Shown here: in pieces, positions 37,232 through 47,218 of the stretch
Layout of the letters: each line of letters opens with the position of its first letter
Numbering within the stretch: position 1 is the first letter of the stretch
NCBI GenBank assembly: GCA_030950375.1
Contig: JAUZRN010000032.1
Span: forward strand, 1 to 55,238
Reading direction: 5' to 3'
DNA length: 55,238 bases
Source: Rhodothermus sp.
Lineage (GTDB): Bacteria > Bacteroidota > Rhodothermia > Rhodothermales > Rhodothermaceae
Notes under the pieces: model-generated
Database searches by the model: none
Told to the model about the DNA's origin: nothing
What the model saw: the letters and a program-made list of their open reading frames with translations, nothing else
Made by a program: the position numbers and the translations under genes

Positions 37232-38875
37232 TCATAGATATATTACCTGGAGCGCCGAGGTGTCCAGCGAAAGGGTATGCAGCAGCTGTTGCGGCAGCTC
37301 AAGTCCATATTTGCCCAGGAAATACACTGGGGAGAGCACGCGTTCTTGCAGCACGCCCTTGGGGAACAGGCTGTTCCGTGCGCGCACGATCTGATCGCGG
37401 AGCGTTGCTTCACGGCGTTTGCCTGCCCGGAGCACACGCTTCCGGAACTGATCCAGCTCGTGTTCCAACCTGGTAGTCCAGGCCTCCGTAGCCGGTCCCA
37501 GCGAAGGGTCCACCCGTTCTACGAGCGGCCGCAACCGTGTACCCAGCACGCGAAATTGCTGTCGCGCTTCTTCAAGGGCTGCTTCCAGCTCTCCGTCGAG
37601 CTGCGCCTGCACCAGCTGATGAAAAAGTCGATCAGGATCCTCCTGTAGCGCTTCGGGGCGTACATGATAGCGCTGGAGCCACCGAGCGATTCGGGGTTCC
37701 ACCAGCATCACCAACGCCCGGGGATAGACCAGGGGCATGGGGATTTCGGCCCATTCATACAGCGGTTTGAGCTGAGCCCAGTACGCAACCTCTGCCGGTC
37801 CTGCCACATACGCCAGCGTGGGCAGCAACCAATCCTGGTAAAGGGGACGCAGCAGAACACCCGGACTGAAACGCTCGGGCCTCTCCTGAAGCAGCCGCAG
37901 TGCTTCCGTACGGGACAATACCTGGTTTTCGTTCCGCAGGCGGAACCCTGTTGGCTCTACTTCCAGCGGAATACGCTGGCGATCTGTCAGCAAGAACAGC
38001 TTCAAGGGGCGCGTTCGTACCTGCACATGATAGTGGGCCGCCAGTGCCTGGCTGACCGCTTCAAGCCGGCGGTGCGCCGTCTCCCAGTCGGTTAACTCGC
38101 GCTCAAACAGCGGCCGGGCCAGGGCCTTCAGACGGGCATCGCCCGGGTCTATCAACACCAGACCAACGTCTTCGGGCATCCATCGCTTCAACAGACGGGC
38201 AAAGGCATCCTGAAAGGTAACGCCTGGCCGATAGGTTTCGCGCAGTAATGCCAGCAGCGGTTCTCGGAAGTCCGTGGGCGGCAACAGGTCCGCCAAGGCT
38301 TCCAACAACGCTTGAATGCTTTCAGGAAAGGTCAGTCGTCCCACCGGACCTGCATACGTGCCGTCGGGATGCTCCAGCCGTAGCGTAACGGGCTCAGTTC
38401 CTTTGAGCACCGTCACCGACGCGACCTCTTCGTAGTCGTGATCTTCACCGGCCAGCCAGAAGATGGGCACCACCGGGCGCCTCAGTTCATCCGTCAGCGT
38501 CTGGGCCAGCTTGACCAGCGTCAGGGCTTTGTAGAGGGTAAAGAGCGGTCCCCCGAACAGACCTACCTGCTGCCCCGCGACAACGACCACGCTTTCCGGA
38601 TCGCGCAGTGCTTCGATTTGCTTTCGCGTAGGGGCATCCAAGCCCCACCGCTCATGCTGAGCCAGCAGTACCTGTACCAGCGTCTCCCGGTCGCGGGGAT
38701 GTGCCGCGGTGCGCTGGGCCAGCTCGCGACGCACCGAGGGCTTCCGATAGTCGCCCGCATAAAAGGCTGCCAGCGATTCATACGCCGTGGCATAGCGCAC
38801 AAACAGCGACGACAGCCCGTGCAGCACGGTTAATGGCACACGTTCGTGCACCTGTACCTGCCCATTGGTTTCCAT
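37232..38875 (-). CDS. bshC: Bacillithiol biosynthesis cysteine-adding enzyme BshC
   Basis: Adds cysteine to glucosamine-malate to make bacillithiol. The protein is about 547 residues, and the first 60 (METNGQVQVHERVPL, then L-S-S-L-F-V-R-Y-A-T-A-Y and F-Y-A-G-D-Y-R) and the core segment VVVAGQQVGLFGGPLFTLYK match the BshC family; an F-W-L-A-G-E-D-H-D-Y-E-E segment follows, as in the nucleotide-binding core. Starts at 38875 or 38896 are both possible; the one at 38920 lies inside a terminator hairpin and is rejected. Order with bshB1 shows bacillithiol is a likely thiol of this organism. Confidence 0.92.
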   Translation of the reverse strand: METNGQVQVHERVPLTVLHGLSSLFVRYATAYESLAAFYAGDYRKPSVRRELAQRTAAHPRDRETLVQVLLAQHERWGLDAPTRKQIEALRDPESVVVVAGQQVGLFGGPLFTLYKALTLVKLAQTLTDELRRPVVPIFWLAGEDHDYEEVASVTVLKGTEPVTLRLEHPDGTYAGPVGRLTFPESIQALLEALADLLPPTDFREPLLALLRETYRPGVTFQDAFARLLKRWMPEDVGLVLIDPGDARLKALARPLFERELTDWETAHRRLEAVSQALAAHYHVQVRTRPLKLFLLTDRQRIPLEVEPTGFRLRNENQVLSRTEALRLLQERPERFSPGVLLRPLYQDWLLPTLAYVAGPAEVAYWAQLKPLYEWAEIPMPLVYPRALVMLVEPRIARWLQRYHVRPEALQEDPDRLFHQLVQAQLDGELEAALEEARQQFRVLGTRLRPLVERVDPSLGPATEAWTTRLEHELDQFRKRVLRAGKRREATLRDQIVRARNSLFPKGVLQERVLSPVYFLGKYGLELPQQLLHTLSLDTSALQVIYL

Positions 38876-38906
38876 GAGAAACGGTGTGGATTGCATGAAA
38901 CACAAA

Positions 38907-38947
38907 AAGCGAAGCTTCACGGCGACTCCGACCGGAAAGCTTCGCTT
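38907..38947 (-). terminator. Terminator of the bifunctional nuclease gene
   Basis: Perfect 11-bp arms AAGCGAAGCTT (38907-38917) and AAGCTTCGCTT (38937-38947). On the minus strand it is followed by TTTTTGTG and lies 28 bp after the stop of the 38976 gene. Confidence 0.85.
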
Positions 38948-38975
38948 CTATGTTGCCAAAACACGAGCGCGCGTA

Positions 38976-39566
38976 TCAGTTCTGGCCCTGCTCCTTTTTC
39001 AGGCGGGCAATCTCGTCACGCAACTGAGCGGCTCGTTCGTAATCTTCCTCTTCGATGGCCTTTTCCAGCATCTTCTGCAGACGCTCCAGACGCGACATGG
39101 GAGGCTCAGGCGCTGCTTCTTCATCCGGTTCGCTACTCACCGGAAAGCCGGCACCCTCTTCGGTGGGAATGCCGGCTTCCTCCATTACGGCAGGCGCTAC
39201 AAAGATCGGTGCGTCCACCCGCACCGCCAGAGCCACCGCATCGCTTGGCCGGGCATCCAGTTGTCGCTCGCGTCCGTTGTGCACAAAACGAATCTTCGCA
39301 TAAAACGTCCCGTCGCGCAATTCATCAATCACAATACTGAGCACTTCCGCCCCCACCGCTTCGAACAGGTCGCGCAACAGGTCGTGCGTCATCGGACGCG
39401 GCGGCTGAATCTTTTCAAGCTCCAGGGCAATAGCCTGCGCTTCAAATGCTCCGATAATGATGGGTAGCCGGCGATTGCCTTCGATTTCGCCTAAGACCAG
39501 CGCATACGCACCCCCGCTGGTGGGACTGGTCGAAAGCCCGACAATGTCAACCTGGATCAATTCCAT
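38976..39566 (-). CDS. Bifunctional nuclease-family protein with UVR motif
   Basis: 196 residues from the ATG at 39566 (MELIQVDIV). Residues 1-130 are the BFN/DUF151 domain (GLSTSPTSGGAYALVLGE, LPIIIGAFEAQAIALELEK, ARPSDAVALAVR), a fold first described in a plant nuclease and present in many bacteria with unclear substrate. After an acidic linker comes a UVR (UvrB/C) motif, L-Q-K-M-L-E-K-A-I-E-E-E-D-Y-E-R-A-A-Q-L-R-D-E-I, found in UvrB/UvrC interaction. Start upstream at 39650 would overlap hisC and adds no conserved sequence. A terminator follows. Confidence 0.85.
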   Translation of the reverse strand: MELIQVDIVGLSTSPTSGGAYALVLGEIEGNRRLPIIIGAFEAQAIALELEKIQPPRPMTHDLLRDLFEAVGAEVLSIVIDELRDGTFYAKIRFVHNGRERQLDARPSDAVALAVRVDAPIFVAPAVMEEAGIPTEEGAGFPVSSEPDEEAAPEPPMSRLERLQKMLEKAIEEEDYERAAQLRDEIARLKKEQGQN

Positions 39567-39627
39567 CGCGCACGCGCAAACGGTTAACACAAAACAACTA
39601 CAGGGCCTCCGGCTGCGCGACCTGTGC

Positions 39628-40737
39628 TCATAGGGTCTCGTCGCCGGCAAGCGCCTTCTTCAACGCGGCCATAAAAGCCCGGTTCTCTTCTGCCCGACCC
39701 GCATTGACCCGCACGAATCCCTGCAACTCAGGGTAACCGCTCATGTTGCGAATCAGAATCCCTTCTCTCGCCAGACGTGCAAGCAGGGCGCCGGGTTCCA
39801 GCGGTGTCCGAAAGATTACAAAGTTGGCCTGAGAGGGTACAGGATTGACGTCGGGCAGTGCAGCCAGCTCCCGGTAAAGCCACTGCACGCCCGCTTTGAT
39901 CTCAGCAATGCGTTGTTGCACCAGCTCCAGATTACGCAGCAGCGTCAGCGCTACCGTCTCGGCCAGCCGATCCACCATGAACGGAATACGTGCTTTATAA
40001 AGCTCGCGCACCACATCCGGATGTCCAACCAGATAACCCAACCGTAAACCGGCCAGTCCAAACGCCTTCGAAAACGTGCGAAGCAGCAATACGTGCGGAT
40101 AGCGATCCAACAAGGACCGAGCTCCTTTCCCATCGGCAAACTCCACGTACGCCTCATCGATCAACACCAACCCTGGAGCGGCTTCCACTACGGCGGCAAT
40201 GTCCGCCAGCCTCATAGCACAGCCGGTCGGGTTGTTAGGCGAGGTCAGAATCACCAGGGCGGGTTGCTGCTGCCGGATCGCTGCTAACAATCCATCCACG
40301 TCAAAATGCAAATCGGCACGAGGCGGTACCGTGTGGACACGGCCGCCATGCAGGCGTACAATCATTTCGTAGAGCGAGAACATAGGCCGCGGTAGCACGA
40401 CCGGGGTACCCTCATCAATCACAGCGAGCCCCACCGTGAAGGCCAGCTCATTTGAGCCATTACCTACGATCACCCCCTCCGGGGTCCAGTTCAGGAAGTC
40501 GGCCAGTGCCTGCCGCAACCGTTCTGGATGCTCAGCCGGATAGCGATTAAAGGGAAGTGCCCAGAACGCCTCCAGCACCTCGCGCTTAAGTGGCTCAGGG
40601 AGATCCCAGGGGCTTTCATTCTGGTTCAGTTTGATCGGTGCCTCAGGAGGGGCTCCCACGGCATAGGGCTTTCCCTGCCGCACAGCAGGTCGAATACTCG
40701 CCAGCGCCTGCGATAACGTATCCACTTCAGGAATCAT
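39628..40737 (-). CDS. hisC: Histidinol-phosphate aminotransferase
   Basis: A 369-residue PLP-dependent class I aminotransferase for the seventh histidine step. The N-terminus has KLNQNESPWDLPEPLKREVL, the HisC signature, and VLIDEAYVEFAD; the PLP lysine is in RTFSKAFGLAGLRLGYL. It overlaps hisD by 4 bp (ATGA), a standard his operon pair. Other his genes are not in the window. Confidence 0.95.
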   Translation of the reverse strand: MIPEVDTLSQALASIRPAVRQGKPYAVGAPPEAPIKLNQNESPWDLPEPLKREVLEAFWALPFNRYPAEHPERLRQALADFLNWTPEGVIVGNGSNELAFTVGLAVIDEGTPVVLPRPMFSLYEMIVRLHGGRVHTVPPRADLHFDVDGLLAAIRQQQPALVILTSPNNPTGCAMRLADIAAVVEAAPGLVLIDEAYVEFADGKGARSLLDRYPHVLLLRTFSKAFGLAGLRLGYLVGHPDVVRELYKARIPFMVDRLAETVALTLLRNLELVQQRIAEIKAGVQWLYRELAALPDVNPVPSQANFVIFRTPLEPGALLARLAREGILIRNMSGYPELQGFVRVNAGRAEENRAFMAALKKALAGDETL

Positions 40738-42083
40738 AGCTCCTGGTCTGTTGGCGTAGACGAACGCACGGCAGAAGCCGACGCTTGTTCCGAGAGGCGA
40801 GTCAGCCGCACAGCGATGGCCTGCGCATGGGCCGGAAGCGCCTCGGCCGCTGCAAAGCGCATAATGCGGGGCCCTGTCTTTCGCAATCGTTCTGCTGTAT
40901 ACGCAATGATGGACTGGCTCCGGACAAAGTCATCGACGCTCAGCGCCGAAGCGTAACGGGCCGTCCCTCCGGTGGGCAATACATGATTGGGACCGGCAAA
41001 GTAATCTCCGACCGGCTCTGTAGAGAACGGTCCCAGAAAGATCGCACCAGCATGTCGGATATGAGGCAGGATCTCCCAGGGATCGCGTACCATAAGCTCC
41101 AGATGTTCGGGTGCCAGTTCGTTGACAACGGCACAGGCCTCCGTCATCGAAGGTGTCACAATACAAGCACCATAACGGGCCAGCGACACTTCCAGGATAG
41201 CCCGGCGCGGAGCTTCGACGACCATACGCTGCACACACGCCCGAACCGCCTCGGCCAGCAAGGCATAGGGCGTGACCAGCACGGCCGATGCCCGTTCGTC
41301 ATGCTCAGCCTGCGACAGTAGATCAGCCGCTACAAACTCAGGATCGGCCGTATCGTCGGCCAGCACCACAATCTCGCTGGGCCCGGCCACAGCATCAATA
41401 TCCACGTGGCCAAAAACCATTTTCTTGGCCAGGGCTACGTACGCATTGCCGGGACCCACAATCTTGTCAACACGCGGGATGGTTTCGGTGCCAAAGGCCA
41501 GGGCAGCCACTGCCTGCGCCCCGCCTACCGCATAGACATGCCGGATGCCCAGGTAATATGCCGTAGCCAGCACCAATGAATGCGGCCGTCCTGAAGGTCC
41601 TGGTGGCGATACCAGATGCAGTGTGTCCACACCAGCTACCTGCGCCGGAATGGCATTCATCAGCAGGCTGGACGGATAAAAAGCACGCCCTCCGGGCACG
41701 TAGAGCCCAACGTGCTCTAACGGCACGATGCGTTGTCCCAGGATCACACCATCCCCGTCCTCGACAAACCAGGACGTACGTCGCTGATGCTCATGAAAGC
41801 GTCGGATATTATCGGCCGCTTCCGCAATAATTTCCTTGAGCTCCGGATCCATGGCGGCATAGGCCGCTGCCAGCTCTGCTTCCGGTACCCGGATCGGATC
41901 CGGCCGTACCCCATCAAACCGTTCCGTCAGCTCCAGTAGCGCCGCATCCCCGCGCTGTCGCACCTGCACCAGAATTTCCTGCACGACCCGCTCGACCTCT
42001 GGATCAAACGTACTACCTCGCGTCCAGCGTACCGAAAGACGTTCGGCTCGCTTATCGTAGGGGACAATAGGAAGCAGCTCCAT
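40734..42083 (-). CDS. hisD: Histidinol dehydrogenase
   Basis: A zinc and NAD-dependent enzyme that makes histidine from histidinol, about 449 residues. Visible: [13 protein letters not shown], the [16 protein letters not shown] block, [16 protein letters not shown] (zinc ligand region) and [14 protein letters not shown]. The start at 42083 ([10 protein letters not shown]) is chosen; the extended frame to 42122 runs into the terminator at 42110. It starts the hisD-hisC unit seen here. Confidence 0.96.
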   Translation of the reverse strand: MELLPIVPYDKRAERLSVRWTRGSTFDPEVERVVQEILVQVRQRGDAALLELTERFDGVRPDPIRVPEAELAAAYAAMDPELKEIIAEAADNIRRFHEHQRRTSWFVEDGDGVILGQRIVPLEHVGLYVPGGRAFYPSSLLMNAIPAQVAGVDTLHLVSPPGPSGRPHSLVLATAYYLGIRHVYAVGGAQAVAALAFGTETIPRVDKIVGPGNAYVALAKKMVFGHVDIDAVAGPSEIVVLADDTADPEFVAADLLSQAEHDERASAVLVTPYALLAEAVRACVQRMVVEAPRRAILEVSLARYGACIVTPSMTEACAVVNELAPEHLELMVRDPWEILPHIRHAGAIFLGPFSTEPVGDYFAGPNHVLPTGGTARYASALSVDDFVRSQSIIAYTAERLRKTGPRIMRFAAAEALPAHAQAIAVRLTRLSEQASASAVRSSTPTDQEL

Positions 42084-42109
42084 TGTCTGTAGCCTCCTGG
42101 TATTAAAAC

Positions 42110-42136
42110 AAAAAGCCGGCAATGCCGGCTTTTTTT
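42110..42136. terminator. Bidirectional terminator between hisD and the PUR-family gene
   Basis: AAAAAGCCGGC, AAT loop, GCCGGCTTTTTTT. It follows the 42163 gene (minus strand) by 26 bp and lies just upstream of hisD. Confidence 0.9.
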
Positions 42137-42162
42137 AAGAAGATCTCAAGCTTACAACCATC

Positions 42163-42573
42163 TCATTCGGCCGCCTCGTTATCCTTCGAACGCCGCGGCG
42201 CCAGCGGCAGCTCCGGAAGATCTTTGAAGTCGTAGTCCGGCAGATATTCCTCTCGAATATGCTGTACGACTTCGTGAATGGCGGCAATAAACTTCCCAAA
42301 ATCCTCCTTGTAAAGGAAGATTTTGTGCTTCTCGTAGCGATTGTCGCCGACACGCTTGCTCTCGGTAATCGTGATAAAATAGTCATCCCCGGAGCGCGTC
42401 GGCTTCACATCAAAAAAGTAGGTGCGCTTACCCGCCGGTACGCGCTTGGAGTATACCTCTTCCCGATATCTGCCGTCCTGGGGAGCGCGCTGTTCCTGCA
42501 TGTCGGTGTACGAACTACCCGAGGGCGCTCCTTCGTACCCGTAATCAGTGTGCTGTTCGTAGCTCATGAACAT
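42163..42573 (-). CDS. PUR-family (DUF3276) nucleic-acid-binding protein
   Basis: 136 residues. After a Tyr/Gln-rich disordered N-terminus, the block VYSKRVPAGKRTYFFDVKPT and then DDYFITITESKR and KHKIFLYKEDFGKFIAAI is the bacterial PUR domain (DUF3276), a one-repeat relative of eukaryotic Pur-alpha that binds single-stranded DNA or RNA. Found in Bacteroidota, Spirochaetes and relatives. A terminator follows. The acidic tail ends in D-N-E-A-A-E. Confidence 0.88.
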   Translation of the reverse strand: MFMSYEQHTDYGYEGAPSGSSYTDMQEQRAPQDGRYREEVYSKRVPAGKRTYFFDVKPTRSGDDYFITITESKRVGDNRYEKHKIFLYKEDFGKFIAAIHEVVQHIREEYLPDYDFKDLPELPLAPRRSKDNEAAE

Positions 42574-42709
42574 CCCTTCGCTGCTTCACAGACATACATA
42601 CATCACTCAATCCCTCGCTGCCACCGGATAGCAGCAGCGATCGGCCTTAAATATGCAAACAAATCTTCAGAAACTCAATGCCTCTCCTGATTTTTTATGG
42701 GTTCATCTG

Positions 42710-43561
42710 TCAATTCTGAAATTTCTTTGCAGATTGTTGACGCAAGAGCCCACGTATCAATTGTTCCAGGTGGTCACGCACCTGCCGCCCTACCTTCAAC
42801 ACTTCTTCGTGCGTAAGGGGGCCGGCCTGCAAGCCAGCCGCCATATTGGTAATGGTAGAGATGCCCAGCACCTTCATCCCTAACCGGCAGGCCTCAAGTA
42901 CTTCAGGCACGGTGCTCATCCCCACCGCATCGGCTCCCATGCGGCGATACATGCGGATTTCGGCTTTGGTCTCATAGCTGGGCCCCAGCGTCCATAGATA
43001 GACCCCCCGTTGGGTTGGAATGCCTCGACGTAACGCAACGGCTTCAGCGTCCTCCAGCCAATCTCGGTCGTAGGGCCGACTCATATCCGGCGCACCGCGC
43101 ATCAGCGGCTGCAGACCGTCGAGCTGCCCCACCAGCGGACTGTGAAACGCCGCATTGATATGATCGACGATAAACATAAGCGTACCAGGTCGAAAATGGG
43201 GATTTAAGCCTCCGGCTGCATTCGTCACGATCAACCGGCGCGCGCCCAGCGCATGAACGAGCCGCACGGGCAACGTAACCATCTGTGCAGCATAGCCCTC
43301 GTAGCAGTGCAGGCGTCCCTGAAGCACCACCACCCGACAGCCTTCCAGTCGGCCAAACACCAGCCGTCCGGCATGGCCGGATACGCTCGGGGCCGGATAC
43401 CCCGGGATCTTCCGGACGGGCACTTCGAGGGCCTGCGTCACCGATTCAGCCAGGGCTCCCAGCCCGGATCCCAGAATCAGGGCTACCTCGGGCGTTTCGT
43501 GTAGCCTGGGACGCAGCCAGTCCAAGGCAGCCTGTAGCGAACGCTCAACCTGTCGCATCAT
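42710..43561 (-). CDS. Purine nucleoside phosphorylase
   Basis: A 283-residue trimeric-type PNP that splits inosine/guanosine with phosphate. Motifs: LILGSGLGALAESV at the start, LQGRLHCYEGY (phosphate and purine site), VTNAAGGLN, and PSYETKAEIRMYRRMGADAVGMSTVPE. This class is about 280 residues and acts on inosine and guanosine rather than methylthioadenosine. It is the last gene in a minus-strand chain and overlaps the preceding phosphatase by 17 bp. Confidence 0.93.
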   Translation of the reverse strand: MMRQVERSLQAALDWLRPRLHETPEVALILGSGLGALAESVTQALEVPVRKIPGYPAPSVSGHAGRLVFGRLEGCRVVVLQGRLHCYEGYAAQMVTLPVRLVHALGARRLIVTNAAGGLNPHFRPGTLMFIVDHINAAFHSPLVGQLDGLQPLMRGAPDMSRPYDRDWLEDAEAVALRRGIPTQRGVYLWTLGPSYETKAEIRMYRRMGADAVGMSTVPEVLEACRLGMKVLGISTITNMAAGLQAGPLTHEEVLKVGRQVRDHLEQLIRGLLRQQSAKKFQN

Positions 43562-44921
43562 GCCCTGCGTCTTTCACTGCCAGTAAAATGGCGGTCAGAT
43601 CATCGGTTGGCTCGTTCGTACGAGTGAGGCCCTGCAGCAGATCCTGCAACGAGGCAAGTGCTGCTTCAGGTGCGCGTTTTTCGCGGCTATGATCACGCAA
43701 CCACTGGTGCAGTTGTTCGATCCCCCAGGACTTCGCTGTTGAAACGGCCCGTTCGGTAAGACCGTCGGTATAGAATAACACGCGGTCGCCTGTCTCCAGA
43801 TGCAGGGTGCACGCTGTCAAAGCGGCTGCAAACGGTTCGGTGTCGGCCAGCCCGATCCCCATCCCCGAAGGCCGGAGCTCCTGTACCTGTCCCGCACAGG
43901 CCCGGTAATATAGCACCGGTGGATGTCCGGCTCGCGCCAGGGTTAAGGTGCGTTGCGCGGGATCCAACAGGCCGTAAACCATGGTGACAAACACGCCACG
44001 GGGTGCCTGCGCCCGGAAAAGCTGGTTCAGATAACAGAGTACCCCGACAGGTTCCTGCACCAGCATACTGAGTGCCCGGACATGTCCCTTGATGAGTGTC
44101 ATAAAGAAGGCCGCCTGGATTCCCTTGCCGCTTACGTCACCGATCACAATGGCCAGCCGTCCATCCGGCAGCGTAAATACGTCGTAGTAGTCTCCGCCTA
44201 CCTCGTAGGCAGGCTGACAGAGAGCTGCTATGGCAATACCCGGAACTTCGGGAAGCCTCTGGGGCAGTAGCGAAGCCTGTGCCTGACGGGCAATTTCCAG
44301 CTCCCGCTCCAACCGCTCCTGTCGGGCCAGCTCCTGCAGATAGACGGGGATATAACGGGGCAGTTCGTTTGCGGAGCGACGACTACGAAGCCCGACACTG
44401 CCCACCACACCCACCGCTCCCAGCATGCCCAACACAATCCAGGCCTCCACCCCCAGAGGCCCACCCGACGTCGTCCAACCCGGCACACTGTGCCATAGCA
44501 GCCAGGCGGTTACGGCCCCTACTCCGCTGCTGACCGGTTCATAGCGCCAACAGGCCCACCCCAGTACCATCCCCCATAGGGCATGCACAACCAGCTCTAA
44601 CCCCACCTCACTAAGATCGACAGCACTGACGCCGATCAGCGCCAATAGCAGAGCCAGCAGGCCTATCACCCAACCTGGCCCCTGCCGGACAAACCGGGCC
44701 CCAACGGCCAGCAATACATAGGTCAGCAGCATGCCCAGCCATATGGAAGATCCCAGCCACACGATCGCCTGCATTCCAGGCCATGGGAGCATCCAGGCAT
44801 TTGCTTCCAGGCGCAGGCCAACCCGGGGCCAGAACCAGAGCAGTGTAACTGTTACCCCCAGTAGCAGTCCACCCAGCGCCAATCCACGCAGTAGGGTCGC
44901 TCCGACAACGACGTTACGCAC
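43545..44921 (-). CDS. Membrane-bound SpoIIE-type PP2C serine phosphatase
   Basis: 458 residues. The first 180 hold five or six transmembrane helices. After a helical linker (Q-E-L-A-R-Q-E-R-L-E-R-E-L-E-I-A-R-Q-A-Q) the SpoIIE/RsbU phosphatase domain (about 225-450) has VGGDYYDVF, VIGDVSGKGIQAAF, VLFYTDGLTERA and the final PTDDLTAILLAV, which supply the metal-binding aspartates. Such proteins dephosphorylate anti-sigma antagonists, but no partner kinase is in the window. It begins with GTG directly after the TAG of the preceding gene. Confidence 0.88.
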   Translation of the reverse strand: MRNVVVGATLLRGLALGGLLLGVTVTLLWFWPRVGLRLEANAWMLPWPGMQAIVWLGSSIWLGMLLTYVLLAVGARFVRQGPGWVIGLLALLLALIGVSAVDLSEVGLELVVHALWGMVLGWACWRYEPVSSGVGAVTAWLLWHSVPGWTTSGGPLGVEAWIVLGMLGAVGVVGSVGLRSRRSANELPRYIPVYLQELARQERLERELEIARQAQASLLPQRLPEVPGIAIAALCQPAYEVGGDYYDVFTLPDGRLAIVIGDVSGKGIQAAFFMTLIKGHVRALSMLVQEPVGVLCYLNQLFRAQAPRGVFVTMVYGLLDPAQRTLTLARAGHPPVLYYRACAGQVQELRPSGMGIGLADTEPFAAALTACTLHLETGDRVLFYTDGLTERAVSTAKSWGIEQLHQWLRDHSREKRAPEAALASLQDLLQGLTRTNEPTDDLTAILLAVKDAGHDATG

Positions 44922-46100
44922 CTATCCATTGCGCAGTAGCGCCAGCACGGTCAGTTTCTTCGGCCACCGGTCCCGCGCCAGCGCGTCGGACGCACTCCCT
45001 GCCACAAACAAAGCAACGACGCCAAACACTCCCACCACCAGCATCGAAACGAGCAGGATCATCCCTCGGAGCCAGGGATTGACGATCTGCATCATTATGC
45101 CCGGTAAAGCAGCTGCCAGCGTAGCGATCGTAAAGACCAATCCTCCCAGCACAGCATCTCGGAGGGGGCCCTGCGTATCAATCAGGCGACGCTGCAATCG
45201 CTGCAGAAACACCAACAGCAGCCAGAGACCAAGCAGCACGTAGCACAATACAGCCAGCCCGCCCTGTATCTCATGTGCCGAAAATTTTCCATTCCTGCGC
45301 CGCGGCGGACCTTCGCTGAAAGGATCCACTTCTCGCAGGGATACCGACGCCCACTGTACCTCCAGCAAGCGTAACTGGCCGGTAGCTGCCGACACCACCC
45401 GTACCGTCACCGAATCGCCCGTTGGCGCCCGACCGCGGAAGTGCACCACTACCTGCTGCGATCTTCCCGGCGCGGCCTGCAATCCAACAGAGTCCGGCTT
45501 CAGGGAGAGCACGGCACCTATCGTCTGCTGCAGATGATAGCGCGCCAGCGCGACGGCTGTAGCCGGACCGGCCCGCTCAAGCGATACCGTAGCCAGTGTG
45601 TCGAACGCGCCTGGCAAGGCACCCCACGACGCTCGGGGATCAAAGCCATCCGTTCCGAGACCGACCGCCGCCCGTGCAGCCAAATCTTCGCCTGCTAAAT
45701 TCGGTCCCCTAAAGGCCCAGATCGTTCCGTCTCCGGCAAGTACTACCTGCCACTGCAGACCGTCCACTTCATCGGGCTGATATACCACCCAGCGATAGGC
45801 CGGCAACCAGGGCATCGCCTCTAACCGACGTACCAGCTCGCGCCGTCCCCAACGCTCTTGCCAGGAGTCCAGCAGTGCGGTTGTACGTCGCAGTACCACA
45901 ATCACCGCACTCGTATCGACCTGGTATCCCCGACGCTCCAGAAATGCCAGGGCACGCTGTCGAACAGCCTCGGCCGGAAGCACACGACGCAGCGCCACAT
46001 CGGGATGCTACCGGGGCAACAGCCATATTCCCAGCACCCATCCGATCAATCCGGCTACCGCCAGCACAAGATCTGACCCTGCCAGGCGTCGTCTGTTCAT
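44922..46100 (-). pseudogene. Membrane protein gene interrupted by one in-frame TAG
   Basis: The ATG at 46100 overlaps the AI-2E transporter stop (ATGA), and the first 30 codons give a signal or membrane helix (MNRRRLAGSDLVLAVAGLIG onwards). Then a TAG at 46010-46008 stops the frame, which continues open in the same frame to 44922. The downstream 358 codons (first in-frame start GTG at 45998) hold a hydrophilic domain and, near the C-terminus, four transmembrane helices. One base change (TGG to TAG, for example) would explain it. Alternatives are sequencing error or reinitiation at 45998. Family unknown. Confidence 0.65.
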
Positions 46101-47215
46101 CGCGCGGAGGCATTTAGAATACGATAGTTACGCACTCCCCATTGGATCTGCTCGACCGCCACCCGGATGATCGTCAGAATAGGAATGGCCAGCAACATCC
46201 CCACAATACCGGCCAGCTGGGCACCCACCAGTACGGCGAACAGGATAATGAGCGGGTGGGCTCGCGCTGCTCGCGAAAAGATCAGCGGTTGAAATAGTAT
46301 GTTATCCGCTATCTGCGTCAACCCCATCGCAATGAGCACCTCCGGCACCATGGAAAAGTCGCCGGTCTGGGCAATGCCTACCAGCGTCCCGGCCAGAAAG
46401 CCAATCAGCGGGCCAAAATACGGGATCGTGTTGGCAATACCCGTAAAAAGTCCTACGGCCACCGCAAAACGCAATCCGACCAACGCCAGCAACACACTGG
46501 CCAACGTGGCTACCGACAGGCTCTGCAACAAGAGCGCTCGAAAATAGCGGCCGACGTTGGCGCCCAACTTATCCAGCACCGCCAGGGTCAGCTCAAAGTA
46601 ACGATTGGGTACCAGTCGAAGCAGCGAACGCCGCAGCCGCGATCCATCTTTGAGCGCAAAAAAGGTTACAAAGGGAATGACCAGTACGGCATAAAACAGA
46701 TTGGCAAACAGATCCAGTACCGATCCGATCGTGCTGGCCAGCTGTCGTTCGCGAATCAGCGTCTCGAAGCCCTGTTGCAGGGCTTCCATCAAGGTGCCCG
46801 GCTGCATGGGAAAGAACCGGCTCAACCATTGTTCGAACTGTGTAATGGCTCCCTGCAGTGCTTCGAGAGAGATCAACTGCGACAACTCGGCAAGCTGGTG
46901 AGCCAGAAACGGCACCAGCGAGGTAAAAGCCAGGCTGATCAAACCCGTCACCAACGTCAGCGTCAGCAGAATGGCCGGCACGCGTCCCAACCCCCATCGT
47001 TGCCAGCGATCCACCACCGGACGCAGCAGATACGCCAGCACCAGCCCAACGGTCAGATAGACCACCAGGTTGGTAAAGTATCCGACCACCCAGACCAGCC
47101 CGCCCAGGGCCAAAAGCCCGATCACCAGCCGCCCCACCCAGTGGCGGCTTAGATATTGCCAGGCCGAAACAGGCGCTGCCTGATCAAGGGGGGCTTCGGA
47201 TTCCGGTCGGAGCAT
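46097..47215 (-). CDS. AI-2E family membrane transporter
   Basis: 372 residues with eight predicted transmembrane helices in the pattern of the AI-2E (TqsA/PerM) family: an N-terminal pair (V-G-R-L-V-I-G-L-L-A-L-G-G-L-V-W-V), long extracytoplasmic region, and the conserved late block N-T-I-P-Y-F-G-P-L-I-G-F-L-A-G then D-N-I-L-F-Q-P-L-I-F-S-R. Family members export diverse small molecules; the name does not prove AI-2 export. It starts 3 bp after recX and its stop overlaps the next gene start. Confidence 0.88.
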   Translation of the reverse strand: MLRPESEAPLDQAAPVSAWQYLSRHWVGRLVIGLLALGGLVWVVGYFTNLVVYLTVGLVLAYLLRPVVDRWQRWGLGRVPAILLTLTLVTGLISLAFTSLVPFLAHQLAELSQLISLEALQGAITQFEQWLSRFFPMQPGTLMEALQQGFETLIRERQLASTIGSVLDLFANLFYAVLVIPFVTFFALKDGSRLRRSLLRLVPNRYFELTLAVLDKLGANVGRYFRALLLQSLSVATLASVLLALVGLRFAVAVGLFTGIANTIPYFGPLIGFLAGTLVGIAQTGDFSMVPEVLIAMGLTQIADNILFQPLIFSRAARAHPLIILFAVLVGAQLAGIVGMLLAIPILTIIRVAVEQIQWGVRNYRILNASAR

Positions 47216-47218
47216 GAA

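Noticed and set aside
46008-46010. TAG read as pyrrolysine or another recoded amino acid
   Set aside because: No pyl genes or recoding signals are seen; one substitution from TGG explains the codon.
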